Below are positions 1 through 5,808 of a DNA stretch of 7,434 bases, in pieces. A model generated the notes under the pieces. That model worked only from the letters and a program-made list of their open reading frames with translations, did no database searches and was not told the DNA's origin. This DNA comes from a bacterium (GTDB lineage Bacteria; JACRDZ01; JAJRWM01), in assembly GCA_024276815.1 (NCBI GenBank), contig JAJRWM010000099.1, forward strand, positions 1-7,434, written 5' to 3'. The translations under genes and the position numbers were made by a program. How positions within the stretch are numbered: position 1 is the first letter of the stretch; every line of letters starts with the position of its first letter.

Positions 1-138
1 CGCCGTTTCCGCAAGAGACTGAACCAGCGTTTCCACCACCTGTCAACCTCGCCCGTAGTCTGGCCCAACCTGCCCCCGGCTTTTGTTTATCAAGCGGTCA
101 AACATAAAGCGGAGTAAACGGTCACGGCGCTCGTCCAT
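1..138 (-). CDS. Possible small or partial ORF downstream of tpiA, with an in-frame TGA
   Basis: I do not recognise this gene. On the minus strand an ATG at 138-136 opens a frame that begins MDERRDRLLRFMFDRLINKS, charged and helix-like. It meets a TGA at 45-43 after 31 codons. The same frame then continues open to the window edge (starting QVVETLVQSL). It may be a 31-residue peptide, the start of a longer gene broken by the TGA, or not coding at all. No good ribosome binding site precedes the ATG; the nearest AGGAG (168-164) is 25 bases away. A different frame from a TTG near 88 (containing VDRWWKRWFSLLRK) is also open to the edge, so the true gene here is undecided. It lies 29 bases after tpiA on the same strand and could be the operon's next member. 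Confidence 0.25.
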
Positions 139-167
139 AAAGACACATGCCGCCGGGGCTACGCTCC

Positions 168-935
168 TCAGACTGTCAGCCGGGCGGTTTCCCTGATGAT
201 TTCAACGAAGGAATCAATTTGGAGGCTGGCGCCGCCCACCAGGGCGCCGTCAATATCAGGCTGGCTGAGCAGAGCGGCCGTGTTTTCAGGCTTCACGCTG
301 CCGCCATACTGGATCCTTACCAAGGACGCCGCCTCGGAACCAAATCCCCGGGCGATCAGTTCCCTGATCTGGGTATGGACCTCCTGGGCCTGTTCCGGCG
401 TCGCCGTTTTGCCGGTGCCGATAGCCCAGATGGGTTCATAAGCGATAATCATCTTTGCCACCTCTTCTTTTGACAAATCGGCGAAACAACCGGCGACCTG
501 GTTGGTGATGACTTCCCTGGTCACCCCCCTTTCCCATTCATTTTCCGTTTCGCCAACGCAAACAATGGGAATAATTCCGTGCTTCAGGGCGGAGAAGATT
601 TTTTTGTTTACAGTTTCATTGGTCTCGTTATAGTAGGCGCGTCTTTCGGAATGACCAATTATCACGTAATCGCAACCGATCTCTTCCAGCATGGCGGGAG
701 CGATCTCACCGGTAAAAGCGCCCTTTTCCTCATAATGAATGTTCTGAGCGGCCAGTTTTATGCTGGAGCCTCGGAGTATCTCCTTGATGGAGAGCAAAGC
801 CGTAAAGGGCGGCGCGATAACCTTGTCCACTTCTGAAATATCATCAGCTTGCTCAAGAAGTCCCCGCACTAAATCACGAGCCGCGGCAAGAGCGTTATTC
901 ATTTTCCAGTTACCTGCGATAATTGGTCTGCGCAT
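168..935 (-). CDS. tpiA: Triosephosphate isomerase
   Basis: Cytosolic enzyme that interconverts dihydroxyacetone phosphate and glyceraldehyde-3-phosphate in glycolysis and gluconeogenesis. The 255-residue length is normal for the family. The TIM-barrel landmarks are all present: GNWKMN at 8-13 with the substrate-binding Lys11, IGHSERR at 93-99 with the electrophile His95, AYEPIWAIGTGK at 165-176 with the catalytic base Glu167, and the phosphate-binding YGGSVKPEN (210-218) and GALVGGASL (230-238). The ATG start is supported by AAGGAAGG (948-941) five bases upstream. The gene ends in TGA. It follows pgk by 15 bases and is in the same reading frame as pgk, so only the pgk TAA and a five-codon linker separate the two proteins. 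No damaged catalytic residue or internal stop was seen. Confidence 0.98.
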   Translation of the reverse strand: MRRPIIAGNWKMNNALAAARDLVRGLLEQADDISEVDKVIAPPFTALLSIKEILRGSSIKLAAQNIHYEEKGAFTGEIAPAMLEEIGCDYVIIGHSERRAYYNETNETVNKKIFSALKHGIIPIVCVGETENEWERGVTREVITNQVAGCFADLSKEEVAKMIIAYEPIWAIGTGKTATPEQAQEVHTQIRELIARGFGSEAASLVRIQYGGSVKPENTAALLSQPDIDGALVGGASLQIDSFVEIIRETARLTV

Positions 936-940
936 AATTT

Positions 941-948
941 CCTTCCTT
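941..948 (-). promoter_or_regulatory. Ribosome binding site of tpiA
   Basis: The minus strand reads AAGGAAGG, five bases before the tpiA ATG and two bases after the pgk TAA. This shows that tpiA has its own initiation site and is not only made as a fusion with the in-frame pgk. Confidence 0.75.
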
Positions 949-950
949 AT

Positions 951-2138
951 TTACTTATCGTTGAGCGCGGCGACGCCGGGAAGCTCCCGGCCTTCCAGGA
1001 ATTCCAGAGACGCTCCGCCGCCGGTTGAAATATGGCTTATTTTGTGGGCGACGCCGGACATGTGGATCGCCGAGGCGGAGTCTCCGCCGCCAATAATGGT
1101 GACCGCCTGGGTGCTGGCCAGGAAGCGGACAATCTCAAACGTGCCTTTACGGTACTCCGGCAGTTCAAAAACGCCCATCGGCCCATTCCACAGGACCAGC
1201 GCGGCTCCTTTAATTGAGCCCTCAAACAGTTTGATCGTTTTGGGACCAACATCCAAACCCTTCCAGCCGTTCGGAATGTCAACGCCCTCGGTAATCCTGG
1301 TTGGCGCCCCTTCTTTCACTTCCTGAGCGATAACATGATCCACCGGCAACAATACCCGAACACCCTGTTTCTCAATTTCCCGCAACAATTCGTTGGCCAG
1401 GTCCAGTTTGTCCTCTTCCACCTTGGAATCGCCAATATCATGCCCGGACGCTTTCAGAAAGGTATAAGCCATCGCGCCGCCCACAATAAAGGTATCCACT
1501 TTATCAATCAAGTGACGGATAACACCGATCTTGTCGCTGACCTTGGCGCCGCCGAGCAGGGTGACAAAGGGATGCTTGGGATGCCTGGTAGCCTGGTTAA
1601 GAAAATTGATCTCTTTTTCCAGCAACAGACCGGCAGCCGCTTTTTCCGTGTATTTGGCGACCGCGCAGGTTGAGGCGTGCGGGCGATGAGCGGTACCGAA
1701 AGCGTCATTGACATAGTAATCAGCGAGCGCCGCCAGTTTTTTGGCGAACTCCTCGTCATTCGCTTCCTCCTCAGGATGGAAGCGGACATTTTCCAGCAAT
1801 AAGACTTCGGCGTTCTGGAGACTATTGACCGCGGCCGTAACTTGCGGTCCGATACAGTCGTCCATTTTTTTAATAGGCATTTTCAGTTTTTTTTCCAGGA
1901 TTTTCTGGATGGGAGTTAAGCGCAAACTCTCAACGACTCGCCCCTTGGGACGTCCCAGGTGAGAGATCAGGATGGTTTTCGCGCCATGGGTGGTAAGGAA
2001 TTTAATGGTCGGCAATGATTCATTAATCCTCAAGCGGTCGGTTACTTCGCCGGCTTCGTTCATGGGAACGTTAAAATCAGCGCGCACCAGAACACGCTTC
2101 CCCCTGACCGATAAATTTAAAACACTGAGTTTATCCAC
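951..2138 (-). CDS. pgk: Phosphoglycerate kinase
   Basis: Cytosolic monomeric kinase that transfers phosphate from 1,3-bisphosphoglycerate to ADP, the first ATP-yielding step of glycolysis. The 395 residues match the usual bacterial length. Visible family motifs are RADFNVPMN (19-27, substrate site), SHLGRPKG (59-66), LLLENVRFHPEEE (113-125), YVNDAFGTAHR (142-152), GGAKVSDKIGV (196-206), GGAMAYTFLKA (220-230), LWNGPMGVFE (316-325) and the nucleotide-binding GGGDSASAI (350-358) with STGGGASLEFLEG (371-383). The start is a GTG preceded by AGGAG (2149-2145) at six bases. It sits 14 bases downstream of the TGA that ends the full-length gap frame and 15 bases upstream of tpiA, so the three genes are almost certainly co-transcribed. 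The gene ends in TAA and has no internal stop. Confidence 0.98.
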   Translation of the reverse strand: MDKLSVLNLSVRGKRVLVRADFNVPMNEAGEVTDRLRINESLPTIKFLTTHGAKTILISHLGRPKGRVVESLRLTPIQKILEKKLKMPIKKMDDCIGPQVTAAVNSLQNAEVLLLENVRFHPEEEANDEEFAKKLAALADYYVNDAFGTAHRPHASTCAVAKYTEKAAAGLLLEKEINFLNQATRHPKHPFVTLLGGAKVSDKIGVIRHLIDKVDTFIVGGAMAYTFLKASGHDIGDSKVEEDKLDLANELLREIEKQGVRVLLPVDHVIAQEVKEGAPTRITEGVDIPNGWKGLDVGPKTIKLFEGSIKGAALVLWNGPMGVFELPEYRKGTFEIVRFLASTQAVTIIGGGDSASAIHMSGVAHKISHISTGGGASLEFLEGRELPGVAALNDK

Positions 2139-2144
2139 AAGTGG

Positions 2145-2149
2145 CTCCT
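2145..2149 (-). promoter_or_regulatory. Ribosome binding site deciding the GTG start of pgk
   Basis: The minus strand reads AGGAG, six bases before the GTG at 2138-2136. It fixes GTG as the initiation codon, giving an N-terminus (MDKLSV...) of normal length before the RADFNVP motif. Confidence 0.8.
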
Positions 2150-2152
2150 AAA

Positions 2153-3151
2153 TCAATTTGTAATGTATTTAACCAGGTCAACAACCCGGCAGGAATAGCC
2201 CCATTAATTATCGTACCAGGCCAGGATTTTAACCAGGCTGCCGCCGTTGACCATGGTGCTCAGTCCGTCAACAATGGAAGAGTTGGGATTGTTGCGGTAG
2301 TCAATAGAGACCAAAGGCTCCTCGTTGTATTGCAGGATGCCGGCCAGTTGCCCTTCAGCCGCTTCTTTCAGGGCCTGGTTGACTTCCCGGGCGGATGTTT
2401 CCTTGTTAACGCTGGCGACAAAATCGACCAGTGAGACATTGGGGGTCGGTATCCTGATCGCCATACCATCAATCTTGCCTTTTAATTCAGGCAGTACGAT
2501 AGTGACGGCCTTGGCGGCCCCGGTTGTCGTCGGGATCATTGACAGAGCGGCGGCCCGGGCCCTTCTCAAATCGCTGTGAGGCAGGTCCAGTATCCGCTGA
2601 TCGTTGGTATATGAATGGATAGTCGTCATGAGACTTTTTTCGATGCCAAATTTATCCTGGATAACCCTGACCACCGGCGCCAGGCAGTTCGTCGTACAGG
2701 AAGCGTTGCTGATGATATGGTGGTTTTCCGGTTGATAGGATTTTTCGTTAACGCCTAAGACGATGGTGATATCAGGTTCGGTGGCCGGCGCTGAAATAAT
2801 CACTTTTTTCGCGCCAGCTTCCAGGTGTAAGGCGGCTTGCGCCCGTTTGCGGAAAAGGCCGGTCGCTTCGATGACCACGTCAACCCCCAGTTCTTTCCAG
2901 GGCAGATCCGCCGGGCTCCTTTCCGCCAGCACCTGTACCTTTTTCCCGTCAACAATCAGACTGTTCTCGTCCGAACTGACATCAGCCGGCCAGGTTCCCT
3001 GGATGGAGTCGTACTTTAAAAGATGAGCCAGGGTTTTCGCGCTGGTCAGATCGTTGACCGCGACTATTTCAAAAGCCTGCTTTTCGTGATTGGCTTTCAT
3101 GATGTTGCGGCCAATACGGCCAAAACCGTTAATCGCTACTTTTGGAGCCAT
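2153..3151 (-). CDS. gap: Glyceraldehyde-3-phosphate dehydrogenase, with an in-frame TAA at codon 316
   Basis: Phosphorylating dehydrogenase that makes 1,3-bisphosphoglycerate from glyceraldehyde-3-phosphate, Pi and NAD(P)+; cytosolic tetramer in the family. It has the Rossmann motif INGFGRIGR (7-15), Asn33-Asp34 typical of NAD-preferring enzymes, the active site [12 protein letters not shown] (148-159) with catalytic Cys152, His179 in [11 protein letters not shown], the DLRRARAAA loop (194-202) and [10 protein letters not shown] (291-300). AGGAGG lies six bases before the ATG. The frame hits TAA at 2206-2204 directly after AWYDN (residue 315), then continues [16 protein letters not shown] to a TGA at 2155-2153. 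Families read N-E-W-G-Y here, so the TAA replaces a near-invariant Glu. With Glu restored the protein is 332 residues, the normal length. Without readthrough it loses its last 17 residues, including the C-terminal helix. If only the first stop is used, the gene spans 2204-3151. Confidence 0.96.
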
Positions 3152-3157
3152 GGTTTT

Positions 3158-3163
3158 CCTCCT
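3158..3163 (-). promoter_or_regulatory. Ribosome binding site of gap
   Basis: The minus strand reads a perfect AGGAGG, six bases before the gap ATG and within the 27-base gap after the prenyltransferase stop. It is among the strongest initiation sites in the window, as expected for an abundant glycolytic enzyme. Confidence 0.85.
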
Positions 3164-3178
3164 GAAATGATTGATAAA

Positions 3179-4111
3179 CTAACCAAAATATATTTTCGAA
3201 ACAGTAGCGGCGAGATAACCGCCGGCAAGCAACAGGCCGGTTATCAAATGAACTCCAACAGTGGAAGCGGAGACCGGTAAAAGCGCCGCCGGATTGTTGA
3301 AATTACCTTTGGCCGCCTGGACAGCTTTAAAAGATAAAGGGATAGTCGCCAAGGCGGCGAGAACAAAATAAGGAGCCGCGGTAAACAACGCCAAAATGAT
3401 TACCGATAAATATGTGAGAACCATCAAAACATAATATAACATAATCGCTTTCTCACGTCCCAGCAAGACAACGACAGTTACCTTGTCAACCTGTTTATCA
3501 GCCTCATAATCAGGAAATTCGTTGATATAAAGGATAGCCGTTATCAATAACGCAACCGGCAAACTGGCGGCCAGGACCTCGCCCAGGTGAACCAAGGAGC
3601 CGCCCTGGACATAATAGGCTCCCAAAACCACTAGAGGGCCGAAGTTAAGCCCGACAATCAGTTATCCCCAGCCCCGATATCCGACCTGGAACGGCTTGGC
3701 CGTATAAAACACCCCGGATAGCAAGCCGAACAAACCCAGATATAATATAACATTCCCGGGTACTTTACCATTAAGATAAATACCGCAAATACTGCCCAGG
3801 ATAAAAAAAGCGCAGGCTCCCCAGAAAACTTCTTCCGGCTTAAGCAGTTTTTCCTGGATCACCCGGCTGCCGCCGCTGAAAGGATTAAAATGCTCGTTAA
3901 CCTCGTCATTGGCTGAAAGATGGTCATAGTAATCATTCATCATGTTGGTGCCGGCGTGGAGAAAAACAACCCCCGCCAGGGTCCAGAGAAACAAGGAAAC
4001 AGAAAAGTTACCGTAGCGTCCGGCGATAGCGGCACCCAGGCAAACCGGCACGATGGTCGCGGTGAAAAAAGGCGCTCTGACTGCTTTAAGCCATCTTCGG
4101 AGAAGTGTCAT
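3179..4111 (-). CDS. menA: UbiA-family prenyltransferase, probably MenA, with an in-frame TAA at codon 150
   Basis: Integral membrane enzyme that attaches a polyprenyl chain to a ring acceptor. Best match is 1,4-dihydroxy-2-naphthoate polyprenyltransferase of menaquinone synthesis. The first Asp-rich motif is NDYYD (59-63), followed by FNPFSGGSRVIQ (75-86), then YTAKPFQVGYRGWG (136-149). A TAA at 3664-3662 comes next, and the same frame resumes LIVGLNFGPLVVLGAYYVQ (151-169) and reaches the second motif NEFPDYEAD (197-205). With one residue at the TAA the protein is 310 residues with many hydrophobic segments, normal for the family. Relatives carry an acidic residue after the Gly; GAA-to-TAA is one change. 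The two halves each hold one Asp-rich motif, so neither half should work alone. Start chosen as ATG 4111, with GGAG (4121-4118) six bases upstream; a TTG at 4177 lies inside the promoter. Other UbiA acceptors cannot be excluded. Confidence 0.88.
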
Positions 4112-4117
4112 ATGAAT

Positions 4118-4121
4118 CTCC
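4118..4121 (-). promoter_or_regulatory. Ribosome binding site fixing the prenyltransferase start
   Basis: The minus strand reads GGAG, six bases before the ATG at 4111. It supports the start MTLLRRWLKAVRAPFF, which matches the normal family N-terminus, over a TTG 66 bases upstream. Confidence 0.7.
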
Positions 4122-4147
4122 AAAAGCTCCAACACTGTGATGAAATC

Positions 4148-4177
4148 ATAATAAGCAATATCCCTTCTCTTTGTCAA
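4148..4177 (-). promoter_or_regulatory. Sigma70-type promoter for menA-gap-pgk-tpiA
   Basis: On the minus strand a perfect -35 TTGACA (4177-4172) is followed after 18 bases by TATTAT (4153-4148), five of six matches to the -10 consensus. The predicted start near 4141 gives a leader of about 30 bases before the ATG at 4111. The downstream gaps (27, 14 and 15 bases) suggest that this promoter drives the whole four-gene cluster. Confidence 0.65.
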
Positions 4178-4195
4178 TGATTATTTATTTGACAA
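4171..4195. repeat. 7-bp inverted repeat over the -35 box, possible operator
   Basis: TTGTCAA (4171-4177) and TTGACAA (4189-4195) form a perfect 7-bp inverted repeat with an 11-base A/T-rich spacer. The left arm coincides with the -35 hexamer of the menA promoter, so a protein bound here would block the promoter. Being short and A/T-rich, it could also be chance. Confidence 0.35.
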
Positions 4196-4215
4196 TTAGT
4201 TATAGAAGTTCACCT

Positions 4216-4968
4216 TTAATACAGCGCGCTGACGGCAACAACGAAAGCGTCCACTTCCTTCGCGCCGGCCCGCATCAGGGTGGTCGCGCACTCGTTGACG
4301 GTAAAACGGGTGGTGGCGATATCGTCAAACACTAACACCCGCTTATTCTTTATGAGCGCTGGGTCGGGGACCGAAAAGCAACCCTTGATAAGTTTTTGCC
4401 GGGCCTGATAGGTGACAGCGCCGCTCATAGGAGCGGTTGATTTTTTCCTTTTCAGAGCGTTGGTATTCATAGGTATGTTCCATTCTCCCGCCAGGCAGCC
4501 GGCGATTTCCTCCGCCTGGTTAAAGCCCCGGTTTAGCCGGCGAAGCCCGGGCAGCGGTACCGGGAGCAAAAGATCATATATCTCCGGGTTGAAATCGCCG
4601 GGCAAGTTCTTAAGAACAGCCTGGCTTAAAAAGCGAGCCAGCGGCCGAACGCCTTTAAACTTCAGGGCATTGAGCGCTAACCTGGTAACCCCGTAAAATT
4701 CAAAACAAGCGAACAACTGTTCAAAAACAAAACGCCTGTTTTGGCAGATTGAGCAAAAGCTTGTCAGTTCAGGATCCACCCGGGAGAGACACCGGGGACA
4801 GCGGGGATAGCTTAAGAGCGGCAGGTTTTCCCGGCACGCTTTACAAAAATGCAAATTATCATAGTTGTCATCAAACAGTTACCCGCAATTCAAACAGACC
4901 GGCGGATAGAGAAAATAGAGAAGGTTGTCAGCCAGGTTTTTGATCCTTTTCAGCGTTTTCCCCCGCAA
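4216..4968 (-). CDS. comF: ComF-family phosphoribosyltransferase-like protein, with an in-frame TAA near the N-terminus
   Basis: ComF/GntX family protein, linked in other bacteria to DNA uptake; the biochemical role is uncertain. It is built from N-terminal cysteine knuckles and a type I phosphoribosyltransferase fold. Numbering from a TTG at 4968, the cysteine pairs are C25/C28, C42/C45, C57/C60 and C72/C75. They are followed by LLLPVPLPGLRRLNRGFNQAEEIA (the classic RGFNQA motif) and the PRPP loop VLVFDDIATTRFTVNEC, with Asp215-Asp216. A TAA at 4881-4879 falls between the first two cysteine pairs, directly after CLNCG. The frame is open on both sides, so either the TAA is an error, mutation or recoded site, or translation restarts at a later TTG (4854). 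Three positions look unusual: Arg221 replaces the usual Gly of the PRPP loop, Met replaces the usual Gln after KSTAP, and Leu replaces the usual Asn in RQKLIKG. The exact start is unsure; no in-frame ATG exists. Confidence 0.85.
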
Positions 4969-5014
4969 ACATCTTACCCCGCTTAACTTAATATATACTT
5001 AAAGCCGATGACTT

Positions 5015-5020
5015 ATTATA
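5015..5020 (-). promoter_or_regulatory. Candidate -10 box for comF
   Basis: The minus strand reads TATAAT (5020-5015), preceded by TTATTG. It would start transcription about 40 bases before the TTG start of comF. No recognisable -35 hexamer lies at 17-18 bases, so the call is weak. Confidence 0.35.
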
Positions 5021-5073
5021 CAATAATGATGTCGGTCGTTTTGTTTTTAGTGAAAAACGGGTGGTGTTACTGG

Positions 5074-5102
5074 TTGACAAAATTTCCTTTTTGCCATAAA
5101 AA
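5074..5102 (+). promoter_or_regulatory. Candidate promoter for the HAMP-cytochrome gene pair
   Basis: A perfect TTGACA (5074-5079) is followed after 17 bases by TAAAAA (5097-5102), four of six matches to the -10 consensus. The leader would be about 95 bases. A second option is the downstream TATAAT boxes at 5131-5136 and 5138-5143, which match the -10 perfectly but have no good -35. Confidence 0.4.
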
Positions 5103-5191
5103 TAAATGAAACTATGCAGAATTGTTATTGTATAATTTATAATGAATTATGTATGTCTTTCGCGCGCTGGTCAGTTAAAGCAGGCATACGC

Positions 5192-5197
5192 AGGAGG
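5192..5197 (+). promoter_or_regulatory. Ribosome binding site deciding the ATG start of the HAMP gene
   Basis: A perfect AGGAGG lies eight bases before ATG 5206 and only five bases before the adjacent TTG at 5203. The spacing favours the ATG. Confidence 0.8.
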
Positions 5198-5205
5198 TTA
5201 TCTTG

Positions 5206-5805
5206 ATGGAAAAGAATTCCGAGCGTCGGGGCAATTATTTTATCAATAAATCTTTCCAGACAAAATTTGTCCTCAGATTTGTCATTTTATTAACCGTCGG
5301 CCTGATTATTTCCGCCGGCCTGTTGTACCTCTTATCGAACAAAAGCATTTCCGCCAACATGGCCTACGGCCATTACCGGGCCCAGATGCGTAATACGTTC
5401 GAGATGTTGCTGCCCAACGTTATCATTACGACTGTGGCGGCGGTTTTCATCGTCAGCGTACTGGGTATTGTCTTGTTCATTCGCTACAGTCATCGGCTCG
5501 CCGGCCCGTTATACCGTTTTGAAAAAACGGCTCAGCGAATCAGCCAGGGCGACCTGACGGATGAAATAAAGCTCCGCAACAAAGACGAGATGGTCGAACT
5601 GGGGAACTCCCTGACTTAGATGACCAGGAAGCTGAACCAAAAGATTGTTGACATCAAGCGGGAAACAGCGGCTATCTCCGCGGTCGCCGAGAAACTGGAT
5701 AACAGCCTGAACAATTCCGATTCCAAATAATCTAAAGAGTTAACAGAGAAACTTAATAAACTGGTCAAAGAGATGAAGGATTCAGTTGATTTTTTCAAGG
5801 TCTAA
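5206..5805 (+). CDS. Small two-pass membrane protein with HAMP domain, with in-frame TAG and TAA
   Basis: Inner-membrane protein of about 199 residues with no recognised output domain; the role is unknown but probably signal relay or a scaffold. Layout: short cytoplasmic N-terminus, TM1 about 22-43, a short loop rich in charged and polar residues (45-68), TM2 about 71-92, then HAMP about 93-145. The HAMP begins RYSHRLAGPLYRFEKT (93-108), with the family's conserved Gly-Pro-Leu and the DEMVELGNSL segment at its second helix. A TAG at 5617-5619 (codon 138) interrupts the second HAMP helix. The frame continues MTRKLNQKIVDIKRE and a coiled-coil-like tail, meets a TAA at 5728-5730 (codon 175), resumes SKELTEKLNKLVKEM and ends at TAA 5803-5805. 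Continued heptad-like, Lys/Glu-rich sequence on both sides argues that the tail is genuine coding. Glu, Gln or Lys would fit either stop position. It lies three bases upstream of the propeller/cytochrome gene, in the same frame. Confidence 0.85.
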
Positions 5806-5808
5806 GCC

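Larger units (their letters stand above)
5015..5136. repeat. Exact 12-bp inverted repeat spanning the divergent promoter region
   Basis: ATTATACAATAA at 5015-5026 is the exact reverse complement of TTATTGTATAAT at 5125-5136, with 98 bases between them. Each copy contains a TATAAT in the direction of its own gene (comF on the left, the HAMP gene on the right). The shared sequence may be a paired regulator site or simply two similar -10 regions. Confidence 0.5.
4972..5205. other. Divergent intergenic region between comF and the HAMP gene
   Basis: An A/T-rich stretch of about 230 bases separates two divergently transcribed genes. It contains candidate promoters in both directions and a 12-bp inverted repeat, listed separately. 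I saw no convincing ORF, RNA gene or riboswitch-like fold. Confidence 0.7.

Noticed and set aside
45-100. Rho-independent terminator after tpiA
   Set aside because: The GC-rich stretch near 70-80 has no matching stem followed by a T-run on the minus strand.
760-1326. 188-codon plus-strand ORF
   Set aside because: It is antisense to tpiA and pgk, whose family motifs are unmistakable, and spans the junction between them.
2204-2206. C-to-T deamination damage (Gln codons to stops) as explanation
   Set aside because: The most diagnostic site (gap) is a Glu position in the family and would need G-to-T, not C-to-T; Gln remains possible only at the less informative sites.
4112-4177. N-terminal extension of the prenyltransferase from TTG 4177
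   Set aside because: The TTG is part of the -35 hexamer, it lacks a ribosome binding site, and the extension does not resemble the family; ATG 4111 has GGAG at the right distance.
4984-5002. TTAA-N7-TTAA palindrome near the comF start
   Set aside because: Four-base arms in an A/T-rich region are expected by chance and do not line up with a promoter element.
5203-5205. TTG start of the HAMP gene directly before the ATG
   Set aside because: The AGGAGG is eight bases from ATG 5206, the ideal distance, and only five from the TTG.
5617-5619. Pyrrolysine or selenocysteine insertion as explanation for the stops
   Set aside because: Four of the five are TAA, which neither system uses. The one TAG is in a HAMP helix, not in a methylamine methyltransferase-like context.
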